Shown: one piece after another, positions 8,289-16,304 of the stretch
Position numbering within the stretch: the first letter of the stretch is position 1
Layout: every line of letters begins with the position of its first letter
Assembly (NCBI GenBank): GCA_021300395.1
Contig: JAJTEO010000006.1
Location: forward strand, 1 to 49,890
Reading direction: 5' to 3'
From: Fluviicola sp.
GTDB taxonomy: Bacteria; Bacteroidota; Bacteroidia; Flavobacteriales_D; Crocinitomicaceae
DNA length: 49,890 nucleotides
Translations under genes and position numbers: made by a program
Notes under the pieces: generated by a model
The model's database searches: none
What the model saw: the letters and a program-made list of their open reading frames with translations, nothing else
What the model was told of the DNA's origin: nothing

Positions 8289-9128
8289 CTATAAACTTAT
8301 TTCGCCCATTTTCCCCATTTGATAATCATTCACCACTTGTTGAATTTGTTCCATTGAATTCATTACAAATGAAGCATAACCAACAATAGGTTCATTTAAA
8401 GGTAAACCTCCCAAAACGATTATTCTTGCTGGATTTTTAGTTTTGATTTGAATTTTTTCGCCTTCAAAACTCATTTTAGTCATTGAAGTTGGTTGTAACA
8501 TTTTACTATCAATTTCAATTTCTCCTTCTATCACATAAATCCCACTTGCATAATCTGTTTCTATCGGTAGTTCAAATTCTTTATTTGCTGGAATTTGAAT
8601 ATCAAATATCATCGCAGGAGATAAAGAACTTACGGGAGATTTCCCTCCTTTTAATTCGCCGACAACAATTTTGTATTCTATATCGTTTTCAACTAAAACT
8701 GGAAATTGATCTTTTGAATAATGAAAAAAGTCAGGTTCAATGAATTTATCTTTTGCAGGTAGAGAAATCCAAAATTGTAATCCGTGAACTTGTTCATTTT
8801 CCGTTCCAACTTCGTCTAGCCCTTCTGCATGAATAATTCCTTTACCTGCTTGCATCCATGCCAAATCGCCACTTTGTATCAAAGCTTCGTGACCATAACT
8901 ATCAAGATGACGGTTACTTCCTTCCAATAAATAAGTAATCGTAGCAATTCCTGCATGTGGGTGAGGAGGAACACCTTTGAAATCTGGAGATTTTTTGAAT
9001 GGGCCAAAGTGATCTAAAAATACGAAAGGATCTAAATCTCCAACGGTACTCGGTATGACTTGTCGCACATACGGTCCCATACTTTTGCTGATCGGAGCTT
9101 TGAATGATGCTATAATTTTCTTTTCCAT
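8289..9128 (-). CDS. Pirin family bicupin protein
   Basis: This 279-residue bicupin has the conserved pirin core. Metal ligands are visible: His56 and His58 in PPHPHAGIATITYLLEG, and His100 with Glu102 in GKGIIHAEG. Bacterial pirins of this type can act as quercetinase-like dioxygenases or as regulators; the activity cannot be decided from sequence. It is the first gene after marR. Its start codon lies 10 bp downstream of a copy of the MarR operator (9138-9158), so it is probably repressed together with the flavin reductase behind it. Confidence 0.93.
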   Translation of the reverse strand: MEKKIIASFKAPISKSMGPYVRQVIPSTVGDLDPFVFLDHFGPFKKSPDFKGVPPHPHAGIATITYLLEGSNRHLDSYGHEALIQSGDLAWMQAGKGIIHAEGLDEVGTENEQVHGLQFWISLPAKDKFIEPDFFHYSKDQFPVLVENDIEYKIVVGELKGGKSPVSSLSPAMIFDIQIPANKEFELPIETDYASGIYVIEGEIEIDSKMLQPTSMTKMSFEGEKIQIKTKNPARIIVLGGLPLNEPIVGYASFVMNSMEQIQQVVNDYQMGKMGEISL

Positions 9129-9137
9129 TTTCTTAAT

Positions 9138-9158
9138 TAGTTATATGTACAACTATTA
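9138..9158. promoter_or_regulatory. MarR operator copy 1 (before pirin gene)
   Basis: A 21-bp stretch identical to 9659-9679. The core TAGTTATATGTACAACTA is an imperfect inverted repeat with TAGTT/AACTA arms. It lies 10 bp before the pirin start and just after the end of marR. An exact repeat only at the two start regions of the operon supports an operator. Confidence 0.75.
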
Positions 9159-9171
9159 GTGTAATTTTTTT

Positions 9172-9624
9172 TTAACCTCTAATTTTATCTAATAATTCAT
9201 TTAATTGAATCGCTTCATTTTCCGTTAATTTGGTAATGTTATGATCGAATTTTATTAATTCAGTATCTAATACTTTTAATTTTTCTAACCCTAAATCAGT
9301 AATTGAAATTTCATATTCTCTTTTATCTTTTGAAGATTGAGCAACAGAAATTAATTGTTTAGTGACTAATTTTTTGACGATTAAAGTCAAGTTTGATTTA
9401 GGAGCAACCATTCTACTTAATACATCTTTTTGACACATACAATCAGGATGTTTTCCTCTCAATATGCGAAGTACATTAAATTGTTCATGCGTTAAATCGT
9501 AAGGTTTTAAGTAAGAAGAGATTTGATTATAGATAAAATTTGCAGTAAACAAAATATTAATGTTAGCCTTAATGACCACATTATTAAACTTTTTCTGCTG
9601 TAAATCTTGTTCTAACTTTCCCAT
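9172..9624 (-). CDS. MarR family transcriptional regulator
   Basis: This 150-residue winged-helix protein has the MarR layout: an N-terminal helix, LTHEQFNVLRILRGKHP, a recognition helix region (APKSNLTLIVKKLV) and a wing with DKREYEISITDLG. Two cysteines, Cys62 and Cys64 (PDCMCQKDV), sit at the entry to the DNA-binding domain and could sense electrophiles or oxidants; this is inference from thiol-based MarR proteins. It heads an operon with pirin, flavin reductase, a muconolactone-isomerase-like protein and DUF6069. Exact operator copies lie over its own -33 region and before pirin, so autorepression is likely. Confidence 0.92.
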   Translation of the reverse strand: MGKLEQDLQQKKFNNVVIKANINILFTANFIYNQISSYLKPYDLTHEQFNVLRILRGKHPDCMCQKDVLSRMVAPKSNLTLIVKKLVTKQLISVAQSSKDKREYEISITDLGLEKLKVLDTELIKFDHNITKLTENEAIQLNELLDKIRG

Positions 9625-9643
9625 TTTTTCACTCTAATAATTT

Positions 9644-9673
9644 CAAATTTATAAATAATAGTTATATGTACAA
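9644..9673 (-). promoter_or_regulatory. marR promoter (Bacteroidota type)
   Basis: On the minus strand TTG (9673-9671) is followed after exactly 19 bp by TAAATTTG (9651-9644), matching the TTG-N19-TAnnTTTG consensus of Bacteroidota sigma factor. The operator at 9659-9679 covers the -33 element and part of the spacer, consistent with repression by occlusion. Confidence 0.7.
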
Positions 9674-9679
9674 CTATTA
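9659..9679. promoter_or_regulatory. MarR operator copy 2 (before marR)
   Basis: Exact 21-bp copy of 9138-9158, overlapping the -33 element of the marR promoter. It also lies 43 bp upstream of the divergent AlkD-like gene, so that gene could be affected too. Confidence 0.75.
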
Positions 9680-9721
9680 TTGTGAATTTTATTTTCATTA
9701 TATTTAAAAATCAATTAATGG

Positions 9722-10408
9722 ATGATGAAAACAAGCGACTTAATAAATCTTATTGTAATTAATTTCGAACAAAAAGCAGATGAAAATCGAGCAATAAGTG
9801 CTTCGAACTACATGAAAGGAAAATTTACTTTTTATGGCGTCGATGCAACAACTCGAAAAGCAATTCAAAAAGAATGGTTTACACTTTTAAAACAAAATGA
9901 AAAGTCAATTAATCGCTGGGAGATTGTTCGTGAATTATGGGAAAAAGAATGCCGTGAACTGCATTATGTAGCGATAGACTGGATGAATTCGCGGAAAAAA
10001 GAAACGCTTCAAAAAGAAGATATCGAGCAATTTGAATGGTTCATTACAAATCATTCTTGGTGGGATTCGGTTGATAGTATTGCTAGTAATGTTTTAGGAA
10101 CCTATTTCAAACAATTTCCTGATCAAGTAGAAAATGTAATTCAAGAATGGCGCAATAATTCAAATATGTGGCTGAATAGAAGTTGTTTAATTTATCAATT
10201 GAAATATAAAAATGATGTCAATTTTGAATTATTAAAAAGTTTAATTCAGCAATATCAACCAGTGAAAGAGTTTTTTATTCAAAAAGCAATCGGTTGGGCT
10301 TTGCGTCAATATTCAAAATTTAACGCAGATGATGTTCGAGAATTTATAGAAGAAATCAATTTGCAAGGCTTAGCAAGAAGGGAAGGCGCGAAATATTTAA
10401 GTAATTGA
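9722..10408 (+). CDS. DNA alkylation repair protein (AlkD-like HEAT-repeat glycosylase)
   Basis: This 228-residue all-helical protein matches the AlkC/AlkD family, which removes bulky or cationic alkylated bases without flipping them. Typical segments are YGVDATTRKAIQKEW near residue 38, WEIVRELWEKECRELHYVAIDW, SWWDSVDSIASNVLG near 112, NMWLNRSCLIYQLKYK near 150, and FFIQKAIGWALRQYSK near 185. Trp and Arg residues in the last motifs are those expected in the DNA-binding groove. Start choice is ATG 9722 or the next codon. It diverges from marR with an operator in between. Linkage of alkylation repair to an electrophile operon fits a reactive-compound response. Confidence 0.9.
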   Translation: MMKTSDLINLIVINFEQKADENRAISASNYMKGKFTFYGVDATTRKAIQKEWFTLLKQNEKSINRWEIVRELWEKECRELHYVAIDWMNSRKKETLQKEDIEQFEWFITNHSWWDSVDSIASNVLGTYFKQFPDQVENVIQEWRNNSNMWLNRSCLIYQLKYKNDVNFELLKSLIQQYQPVKEFFIQKAIGWALRQYSKFNADDVREFIEEINLQGLARREGAKYLSN

Positions 10409-10441
10409 TTGTAGATTTGGAGATTGCAGATTATAAATTAT

Positions 10442-11461
10442 TCAGATCCAAACCTTTGCACCTTCCGAACAATTTTGACAAATGTCAATTTGATTTCGAT
10501 GGGTTAAAACAGAAGTTCTAAATTGATGATAGCGTTTATCTTTCCAAATAGTAGTGAAATCAGTTGTTTTTAATGAACCAAGTACATGTTGTGCATCTTT
10601 ATCGAAACAACATGGAACAATTGAGCCATCCCAAGTGATTACGGAGCTGCTCCACATTCTCCAGCAATGATTTCCTACTTTATATTTTAGCGTAAACGTT
10701 CCGTCTTTTAATTTCTTATAACGAGCGTACGATTCGTTTTCAGGCATTAAGACATTTCCGTTTTTGTAATCGTAGAATTGCGCCGTTTTCAAACGAACAT
10801 CTTTGATGCCTAATTCATTTGCTAATTTGTATAAATCATCAATTTCATGTTCGTTTTGCTTCACCACCAAAAATTGGAAAATCAAATGAGGAGTTTGAGA
10901 ATTGGCTTCTTTTTTAGCTTTGATAATTTCTTTTGTTCCTTCAATTACCTTATAGAGTTGACCAGAAATACGATAATTTTCATACGTTTTTTGTGTCAAT
11001 CCGTCAATGGAAATAATCAATCGATCCAAACCTGATTCAACTATTTCTTTTGCTTTTTTAGAATCAATGAAATGAGCATTTGTGGATGTTGCAGTATAAA
11101 TCTTGTGTTGTTTCGCTTCTTTAATTAAATCTAAAAATTGAGGATGTAAAAAAGGTTCACCCTGAAAATAATAATTAACGTAAAAAACCTGTTTTCCAAC
11201 TGAAACCAACATTTTTTTATGAAACTCTAAATCCAATTTTCCAGTAGCTCGTGTGAATTGCTTCAAGCCACTCGGACATTCGGGACATGCCAAATTACAA
11301 GCTGTTGTTGGTTCAATACTCAAAGCATACGGCAAACCTTTATGAAAAGATCTCTTTGAAATTTTAGAAAGGATATAGGATAACTTTAAAAGCATCAAAT
11401 TCACAATCCTCGAAAAAGAGACATGTGAAGCAATGTTTAAACTATCCTTAAATTTTGACAT
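10442..11461 (-). CDS. Radical SAM/SPASM protein
   Basis: This 339-residue protein has the radical SAM cluster motif C-x3-C-x2-C at Cys55, Cys59 and Cys62 (TTACNLACPECPSG). A C-terminal SPASM-like domain has extra cysteines (HCWRMW, IVPCCFDKD, DICQNCSEG) for auxiliary clusters. Such proteins modify peptides or enzymes, or act in cofactor routes; the substrate is unknown. No precursor peptide gene was found nearby. It is 21 bp downstream of a class I methyltransferase gene on the same strand, so the two may act on one product. The family is widespread in Bacteroidota, often without a defined role. Confidence 0.88.
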   Translation of the reverse strand: MSKFKDSLNIASHVSFSRIVNLMLLKLSYILSKISKRSFHKGLPYALSIEPTTACNLACPECPSGLKQFTRATGKLDLEFHKKMLVSVGKQVFYVNYYFQGEPFLHPQFLDLIKEAKQHKIYTATSTNAHFIDSKKAKEIVESGLDRLIISIDGLTQKTYENYRISGQLYKVIEGTKEIIKAKKEANSQTPHLIFQFLVVKQNEHEIDDLYKLANELGIKDVRLKTAQFYDYKNGNVLMPENESYARYKKLKDGTFTLKYKVGNHCWRMWSSSVITWDGSIVPCCFDKDAQHVLGSLKTTDFTTIWKDKRYHQFRTSVLTHRNQIDICQNCSEGAKVWI

Positions 11462-11482
11462 GGTTGTAAAAATACGAAATAA

Positions 11483-12106
11483 CTATATGTCTTTCCTAAA
11501 CACCCCAAATACAAAATTTTGAACAGTATCAAAAGGCGTTGGATGATCAACAAGAAATGATTCTATTTTTTCAAATCCATTCGTGAACAAATTAGAAAGT
11601 GAATCTTCAGTATATTGAGTGATTTCTATTCCACTGCATTTTAAAGGACCATTTTCTGAAAAAGTTCCAATTGATAGAATACCATTTGAATTAATTGAAG
11701 CTTGAACAAGTTGCACATAACTTTGAATTTCTTCTTTATTCGTTAAAAAATGAAAAGCAGCTCGATCATGCCAAAAGTCATATTTTTCTGTTGGTTCAAA
11801 TTTGCTGATATCACTTACAATCCAGCTGACTTTGTTAGCATTTTCACCTAAACGAATTTTAGCTCGTTCGATCGCCGCTTCTGAAATATCTAGTACACTA
11901 ATATTCGTATAGCCTAATTTTATTAAATGATCCACTAAAAAACTATCACCACCTCCAATGTCGATAATTTTAGCATCGAATGATTTTACGTACTTTGAAA
12001 TTAAATCCAAAGAAGTCTGAGGAACAGGTTGGTACCAACTAACTTCATTTAACTGTTTTGTTTGATAAATGTTTTCCCAGTGTTTTTTTCTTTCTTGATT
12101 TTCCAT
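11483..12106 (-). CDS. Class I SAM-dependent methyltransferase
   Basis: This 207-residue Rossmann-fold methyltransferase has motif I IIDIGGGDSFLVDHL near residue 46, an acidic residue in SVLDISEAA, and motif IV-like KYDFWHDRAAFHFLT near 110. The N-terminus HWENIYQTKQLNEVSWYQPVP is typical of a Bacteroidota group of small-molecule methyltransferases related to the thiopurine/thiol type. Substrate not identifiable. It precedes a radical SAM/SPASM gene by 21 bp and is the first gene of that pair. Confidence 0.87.
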   Translation of the reverse strand: MENQERKKHWENIYQTKQLNEVSWYQPVPQTSLDLISKYVKSFDAKIIDIGGGDSFLVDHLIKLGYTNISVLDISEAAIERAKIRLGENANKVSWIVSDISKFEPTEKYDFWHDRAAFHFLTNKEEIQSYVQLVQASINSNGILSIGTFSENGPLKCSGIEITQYTEDSLSNLFTNGFEKIESFLVDHPTPFDTVQNFVFGVFRKDI

Positions 12107-12210
12107 CGAATTACCAATTTAATAGACATGTATACTTTCACTAAAATTAAGATAAATACATAGAATAGAAGAAATATCTATCGTTTATTTTTGAAACAAA
12201 TAATCAATTT

Positions 12211-12732
12211 ATGAAAGCAACCAAAATTTGTCTATTAATTAGCATAGTGCTAAATTTCTATAGTTATTCGCAAGAGCTAATTGAAAAATCAGAAAAAGAA
12301 AAATTATTAGAAGCAAGGATTCCAACTTGGGTTATTCCTGTTTTGGATAAAGTCCATTTTAGTGATACATATTATATTTCTGATACTATAAATCCTTTCT
12401 ATTTGGAATCGGATTTTACAGGCGATAATGTCGATGATATTGTGCTTTTTATTATCAATAAACAAAATAATAAGTCTGGGATTGTGATCATTAATGGAAA
12501 GACCAATATCAGTTTTATTTACGGTGCAGGAAAAGATTTTGGAATGGGAGACAATATGAGCTGGGTTAAAATTTGGAATGTTTGTCGAGATAAATCGATT
12601 ACATCATTGAAAGATGGTAAAGTAGAAATGAATTTTAAAAATCCAGCCATCAAGGTTGTAAGAAATGAATCAATCGCTGCCTATTTTTATTGGACAGGAA
12701 AAAAATACAAGACCTATAATCAGGCTTTATAG
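12211..12732 (+). CDS. Unknown secreted protein
   Basis: No family firmly recognised. This 173-residue protein has a signal peptide (KATKICLLISIVLNFYSYSQ). The segment LESDFTGDNVDDIVLFIINKQ near residue 68 resembles an FG-GAP/EF-hand-like calcium loop (D-x-T-G-D-N-x-D-D) as found in VCBS/FG-GAP repeats, but only one unit is seen. The last codons form one arm of a 14-bp stem that serves as a terminator for the converging metal operon. A TATTTTTG box at 12186-12193 is a possible -7 element. Confidence 0.6.
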   Translation: MKATKICLLISIVLNFYSYSQELIEKSEKEKLLEARIPTWVIPVLDKVHFSDTYYISDTINPFYLESDFTGDNVDDIVLFIINKQNNKSGIVIINGKTNISFIYGAGKDFGMGDNMSWVKIWNVCRDKSITSLKDGKVEMNFKNPAIKVVRNESIAAYFYWTGKKYKTYNQAL

Positions 12733-12740
12733 GTCTTGTA
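12706..12740 (-). terminator. Terminator of the metal operon, embedded in a convergent CDS end
   Basis: A perfect 14-bp stem TACAAGACCTATAA / TTATAGGTCTTGTA with a 7-nt loop. On the minus strand it is followed by seven Ts, a classic intrinsic terminator for the HMA gene at 12748. Eight of the last codons and the stop of the plus-strand gene at 12211 lie inside it. Confidence 0.85.
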
Positions 12741-12747
12741 TACCAAT

Positions 12748-13098
12748 TTATTTTTCGTTCATTCCGTTTGGTTTGCAGCAATCAGGTAGTTTACTGATAC
12801 CTTCCTTATTCGCTATTACTTCATCAGCATCATATCCCAAATCACTGATTTTCTTTTTGATTTCAGTTAACGATATTTTTGATGATTTGAATTTGACAGT
12901 TACTTTTTTTGTCACTAAATCTAGTTCCGCAAATGTAATTCCTTTGGTATAATTCAACAATTCTTCAATTCGTTCTTTGCAATCACCACATTGCGCTGAA
13001 GTTTGAATAATTGCTGTTTCACTAGAAGCTTTTTTATCTTGTGCTTTTGCTGTTTGAAATCCCATCAAACAAATAAATAGAAATATAATGTTTTTCAT
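12748..13098 (-). CDS. Secreted heavy-metal-associated (HMA) domain protein
   Basis: This 116-residue protein has a signal peptide (NIIFLFICLMGFQTAKAQ) and one HMA ferredoxin-like domain with the metal site CGDC (Cys37, Cys40), then beta strands ITFAELDLVTKKVTVKF and a helix ending in SDLGYDAD. The C-terminus has an extra vicinal pair, PDCCKPNG. HMA proteins pass copper-like metals between partners. It is the last gene of the HYC_CC_PP-HMA-TonB-HMA operon, separated from the receptor by a seven-copy heptanucleotide repeat. It probably works in the periplasm with the receptor. Confidence 0.88.
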   Translation of the reverse strand: MKNIIFLFICLMGFQTAKAQDKKASSETAIIQTSAQCGDCKERIEELLNYTKGITFAELDLVTKKVTVKFKSSKISLTEIKKKISDLGYDADEVIANKEGISKLPDCCKPNGMNEK

Positions 13099-13099
13099 A

Positions 13100-13148
13100 T
13101 TTTAACTTTTAACTTTTAACTTTTAACTTTTAACTTTTAACTTTTAAC
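13100..13148. repeat. Heptanucleotide tandem repeat, (TTTTAAC)7
   Basis: Seven perfect copies of TTTTAAC fill the gap between the TonB receptor and the HMA gene. On the minus strand they read GTTAAAA and end two bases before the HMA start codon. The stop codon of the receptor lies in the first unit. Copy-number change would shift the gap and the ribosome-binding region in 7-bp steps. Confidence 0.95.
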
Positions 13149-15351
13149 TTTTTTTCTGCTTAATTGAATATCGAATACCTGCATAAACATTGATTCCCAT
13201 AATTGGTCCCCACACTCTTGTAGCGTCAAAATTTGAACCAAAAGGATTTGCTGCATCGATAATCGGATTTTTTTGTTTGAAGTTGGTTAAGTTTTCTCCA
13301 CCCAAATAGAAATCCCAACGTTTGAAAATATGTGTGATTTGCCCATTTAACATTGGAAATATTTTACTTTCATTATTGGCGGTTATTGTGCCATCTGGTA
13401 AAAATGATTCTGCTAAACGTATCTGTCCATAAACAGAGGTAGTGAAACTCATTTCCCAACGTTTATTTCTTGTTTTATAATTGGTTGTAAAAAGGAAGCG
13501 ATGTTTGGGAATCATTACTTGTTGTTGCATAATCCCACCATAAGTAGATTTTACATCTAAATTTTTATAGGCGAATCGAACATCAAAGTTTTTGATTGGC
13601 TCAATACTCCATTCAACTTGGAAACTATTTGCAATTGATTTTCCTTGTAAATTTCTAAAAACGATCGCATTTACATTTTGATCTCGATCTACGATTAACT
13701 GATTTACAAAATAGGTCGAATAGAAATCGAAAACCACACTGCTTTTTCGTTGAAACAACTTCATTTCTTGCACCAATGAACCACCAATATTCCATGAAAT
13801 TTCAGGTTTTAATGTTTGTTGAATAATCCAATTTTTCGAACTAGCCAAAAGCGATAAATTATCAATTGCAAAATTGGGAACACGCCATCCTTTACCAATT
13901 GTAAAACGAAGATCAGTTCGTTCAGTCAATGAATATTTTGAATGAATTCTGGGTGAAAATTGCCAACCGAATAAATTATGGTAATCAACTCTAGCTCCAA
14001 CTACATTTGATAAACGATTATTCATATACGTATATTCAGCAAAAGCACCTGGAACAATTTCAATTCGATCTTGTTTGATGGAATCTAAATGTTGCTGAAT
14101 GTCAGCATAAACGATATTTGCACCCAATTTGATTTTGTGATCTGTCGTACCTATTATTCCATCGAAAATAGCGTTGATATAACCTCTTTTTTCCAAACCA
14201 TTAAAATTTCGATTTCCAAATTTTGCAGTAATGTCTTGGTATTTGAAATTATATACGATACCAATTGATTGATAAGGTTTCTTTTCAAACATAAATCCAG
14301 TTTTAGCAAAAACATCCGCATGATTTGATTGAATGTAAACACCATATTTACCATCATTCACTTTTCTATCAAAACCTATTTGACCTCCTAATTTAGTATC
14401 TGAATATACATTAAAGCCAAATTGAGACTCGAACTTTTTTCCATAATATTGCCAACGATTCATAAAAGCATAATTTGTGCCTTTTGGTAAATCTCGAAAA
14501 CCGTCTTTATTTCCATCCATTTCACCTAACATAGTTGATGCATGTGCAAACCATCCAGTACTCCATTTTTCATTCAATTTTTTTCCGGAATTCAAATTCA
14601 ATTCTTCACGACCAAAAATATTTGTATAAAAATTGACAAACAACTTCTCCATGTTTGTCGGCTTTTTCAATTCCAGATTAATTAATCCAGCCATTGATTC
14701 GTAACCATTAACAACATTTCCTGTTCCTTTTGTGATTTGAATCGACTCTACCCAAGTACCCGGAATAGAATTTAATCCATACGAACTTTCTAAACCTCTT
14801 AAATAAGGAATATTCTCCAATTGAATTTGCGTATAGACTCCATCCAATCCAAGCAATTGAATTTTTTTTGCACCTGAAACGGCATCCGTCATATTCACAT
14901 CAACAGAAGCATTTGTTTCGAATGATTCTGATAAATTGCAACAAGCAGCTTTTCTTAGTTCTCCTGAACCAATCTCTTCAACTTCTAGAATTTTTAATTT
15001 TCCGATACCATGATTCTCTTTTCTATAAGCAATCACAACTTCTTCTAGAACATCGTCCGAGAATAGCAGAAAATCAATTGATTTGAAACGGTCTTCTTTT
15101 GTTACTACTAATGTATCATTATGATATCCATTCATTTGAATTACTAAAGTATCTGGTAATTCTTTTGGTAGAATTAATTCAAAGCGACCTTCAGCATCGG
15201 AGAATGTTCCCGTTTTTGCATTTAATAAACGGACATTAGCACCAATTAACGATTCTTTTTTCTTCTGATTTGTTCCGAAAACAGTTCCTTTTAATTGAGA
15301 ATATGAATATGAAATTGAAAAATGGAATAGTATAATAACTAGTATTTTCAT
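13144..15351 (-). CDS. TonB-dependent receptor, probable metal-related
   Basis: This 735-residue outer-membrane receptor has a signal peptide (LVIILFHFSISYSYSQ), a carboxypeptidase-like regulatory domain (about 20-105, LKGTVFGTNQ), a plug (about 115-225, with KIQLLGLDGVYTQIQLENI) and a beta-barrel to the C-terminus (VYAGIRYSI). The plug contains the vicinal cysteines AACCNLSESFETN. I associate this motif with a Bacteroidota receptor subgroup found beside HMA and HYC_CC_PP genes. The start codon directly follows the stop of the HMA lipoprotein gene (TAGATG), so coupling is expected. Copper or another soft metal complex is the likely ligand; this is inference from neighbours. Confidence 0.9.
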   Translation of the reverse strand: MKILVIILFHFSISYSYSQLKGTVFGTNQKKKESLIGANVRLLNAKTGTFSDAEGRFELILPKELPDTLVIQMNGYHNDTLVVTKEDRFKSIDFLLFSDDVLEEVVIAYRKENHGIGKLKILEVEEIGSGELRKAACCNLSESFETNASVDVNMTDAVSGAKKIQLLGLDGVYTQIQLENIPYLRGLESSYGLNSIPGTWVESIQITKGTGNVVNGYESMAGLINLELKKPTNMEKLFVNFYTNIFGREELNLNSGKKLNEKWSTGWFAHASTMLGEMDGNKDGFRDLPKGTNYAFMNRWQYYGKKFESQFGFNVYSDTKLGGQIGFDRKVNDGKYGVYIQSNHADVFAKTGFMFEKKPYQSIGIVYNFKYQDITAKFGNRNFNGLEKRGYINAIFDGIIGTTDHKIKLGANIVYADIQQHLDSIKQDRIEIVPGAFAEYTYMNNRLSNVVGARVDYHNLFGWQFSPRIHSKYSLTERTDLRFTIGKGWRVPNFAIDNLSLLASSKNWIIQQTLKPEISWNIGGSLVQEMKLFQRKSSVVFDFYSTYFVNQLIVDRDQNVNAIVFRNLQGKSIANSFQVEWSIEPIKNFDVRFAYKNLDVKSTYGGIMQQQVMIPKHRFLFTTNYKTRNKRWEMSFTTSVYGQIRLAESFLPDGTITANNESKIFPMLNGQITHIFKRWDFYLGGENLTNFKQKNPIIDAANPFGSNFDATRVWGPIMGINVYAGIRYSIKQKKS

Positions 15352-15735
15352 CTATTTTCGTTCATATTGACAACATTCATGTAAAGCTGAATAAGCTTCA
15401 TCATCACCTTTATATTTCACATTGTCGTATCCAACACTTGCAATGTTTTTTTCGATTTGATCTAATGAAATTTTTGATGTTTCATAACTGATTTTCATAA
15501 GTTTGGTGTCAGAGTTCCAATCAGCTTTTTGAACTCCTTCTACTTTTAATGAATTTTCAATCGTTTCTTTGCACATATCGCAATTTCCCCAAACTTTAAA
15601 AGTTGACGTTGCGATACCGTTTTCTACAACTGTTTTAGTTGCAGGTATTTTTTCTTTTGTTTCAGTTGTTGAACAAGAATTTAATGAAATAAGCGTTAAG
15701 CCTAATATGCTGAATATAAGTGTTATTTTTTTCAT
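15352..15735 (-). CDS. HMA-domain lipoprotein
   Basis: ATG 15735 is chosen because it gives a proper lipoprotein signal (KKITLIFSILGLTLISLNSC); a longer frame from 15780 adds 15 polar residues in front. The 127-residue product has an HMA domain with CDMC (WGNCDMCKETIENSL) and ends in a vicinal pair, LHECCQYERK, like the other HMA protein of this operon. It is probably a membrane-anchored periplasmic metal carrier that feeds or receives metal from the receptor encoded immediately downstream. Confidence 0.88.
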   Translation of the reverse strand: MKKITLIFSILGLTLISLNSCSTTETKEKIPATKTVVENGIATSTFKVWGNCDMCKETIENSLKVEGVQKADWNSDTKLMKISYETSKISLDQIEKNIASVGYDNVKYKGDDEAYSALHECCQYERK

Positions 15736-15822
15736 GATAATATTATTTATTGTTTTAAAAACGTTGTGCTTAATGCACAATAGTTAAAATGACCATTTTA
15801 ATAGTCTATAAATAATATTGAA

Positions 15823-16209
15823 TCAAATAATTAAAACGCGATTTTTTATAAAAAGAGGAATCTTGTAATTTGGCGGAGGGGCATGATAATTAGTAGCGAT
15901 TTCAGATTTTGAAGTTACTTCATTAATTAAAACATTAAATTCTGAAGTAATTAAAACTGAACTAATTATATTAACAGACATTTTTAAGTCTGATGATTGA
16001 ACATGTTTTTCTTTTAACTTAATAAATGTTGATTGATCGTGACAACAGCCTTTAGAGCTTTTTTTAACTCCGCAACATCCAATTTCGTTTGAAGTTTGAG
16101 CAATTGTTATGCTGATTAATTTTCCGCTACAATAATGCATGTTCAAATTCACACCTGATATTATTGTCAAGTAGAATATTGAAAAAGCAATAAGTGCGAA
16201 TTTCTTCAT
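15823..16209 (-). CDS. HYC_CC_PP family protein
   Basis: This small exported protein has the three marks of the family in order: MHYCSGKL after a signal peptide, two CC pairs (GCCGVKK and KGCCHDQ), and a proline run near the end (YHAPPPNYK). ATG 16209 is preferred over 16230 since it starts the signal peptide (MKKFALIAFSIFYL). Function has not been shown, but the genes recur beside HMA proteins and TonB receptors. It is first in the metal operon; a TAAGTTTG box on the minus strand at 16228-16235 may be its -7 element. Confidence 0.85.
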   Translation of the reverse strand: MKKFALIAFSIFYLTIISGVNLNMHYCSGKLISITIAQTSNEIGCCGVKKSSKGCCHDQSTFIKLKEKHVQSSDLKMSVNIISSVLITSEFNVLINEVTSKSEIATNYHAPPPNYKIPLFIKNRVLII

Positions 16210-16279
16210 GTTTAAAATTGAATTTATCAAACTTACTATTTTTTATCGTTAAAAATAAATTTTCAATCAATCTTTAAGT

Positions 16280-16287
16280 TAATTTTG
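16280..16287 (+). promoter_or_regulatory. Possible -7 element of the Nfu-type gene
   Basis: TAATTTTG fits the TAnnTTTG consensus and lies 17 bp before the start codon. No clear TTG is present 19 bp further upstream, so support is partial. Confidence 0.4.
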
Positions 16288-16304
16288 TGTAAAAATCAAA
16301 AACA

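Noticed and set aside
10442-12106. Peptide natural-product cluster
   Set aside because: No precursor peptide, transporter or protease gene is present; only a widespread SPASM protein and a methyltransferase.
13100-13148. TTTTAAC repeat as a CRISPR array
   Set aside because: Units are 7 bp with no spacers; it is a simple tandem repeat.
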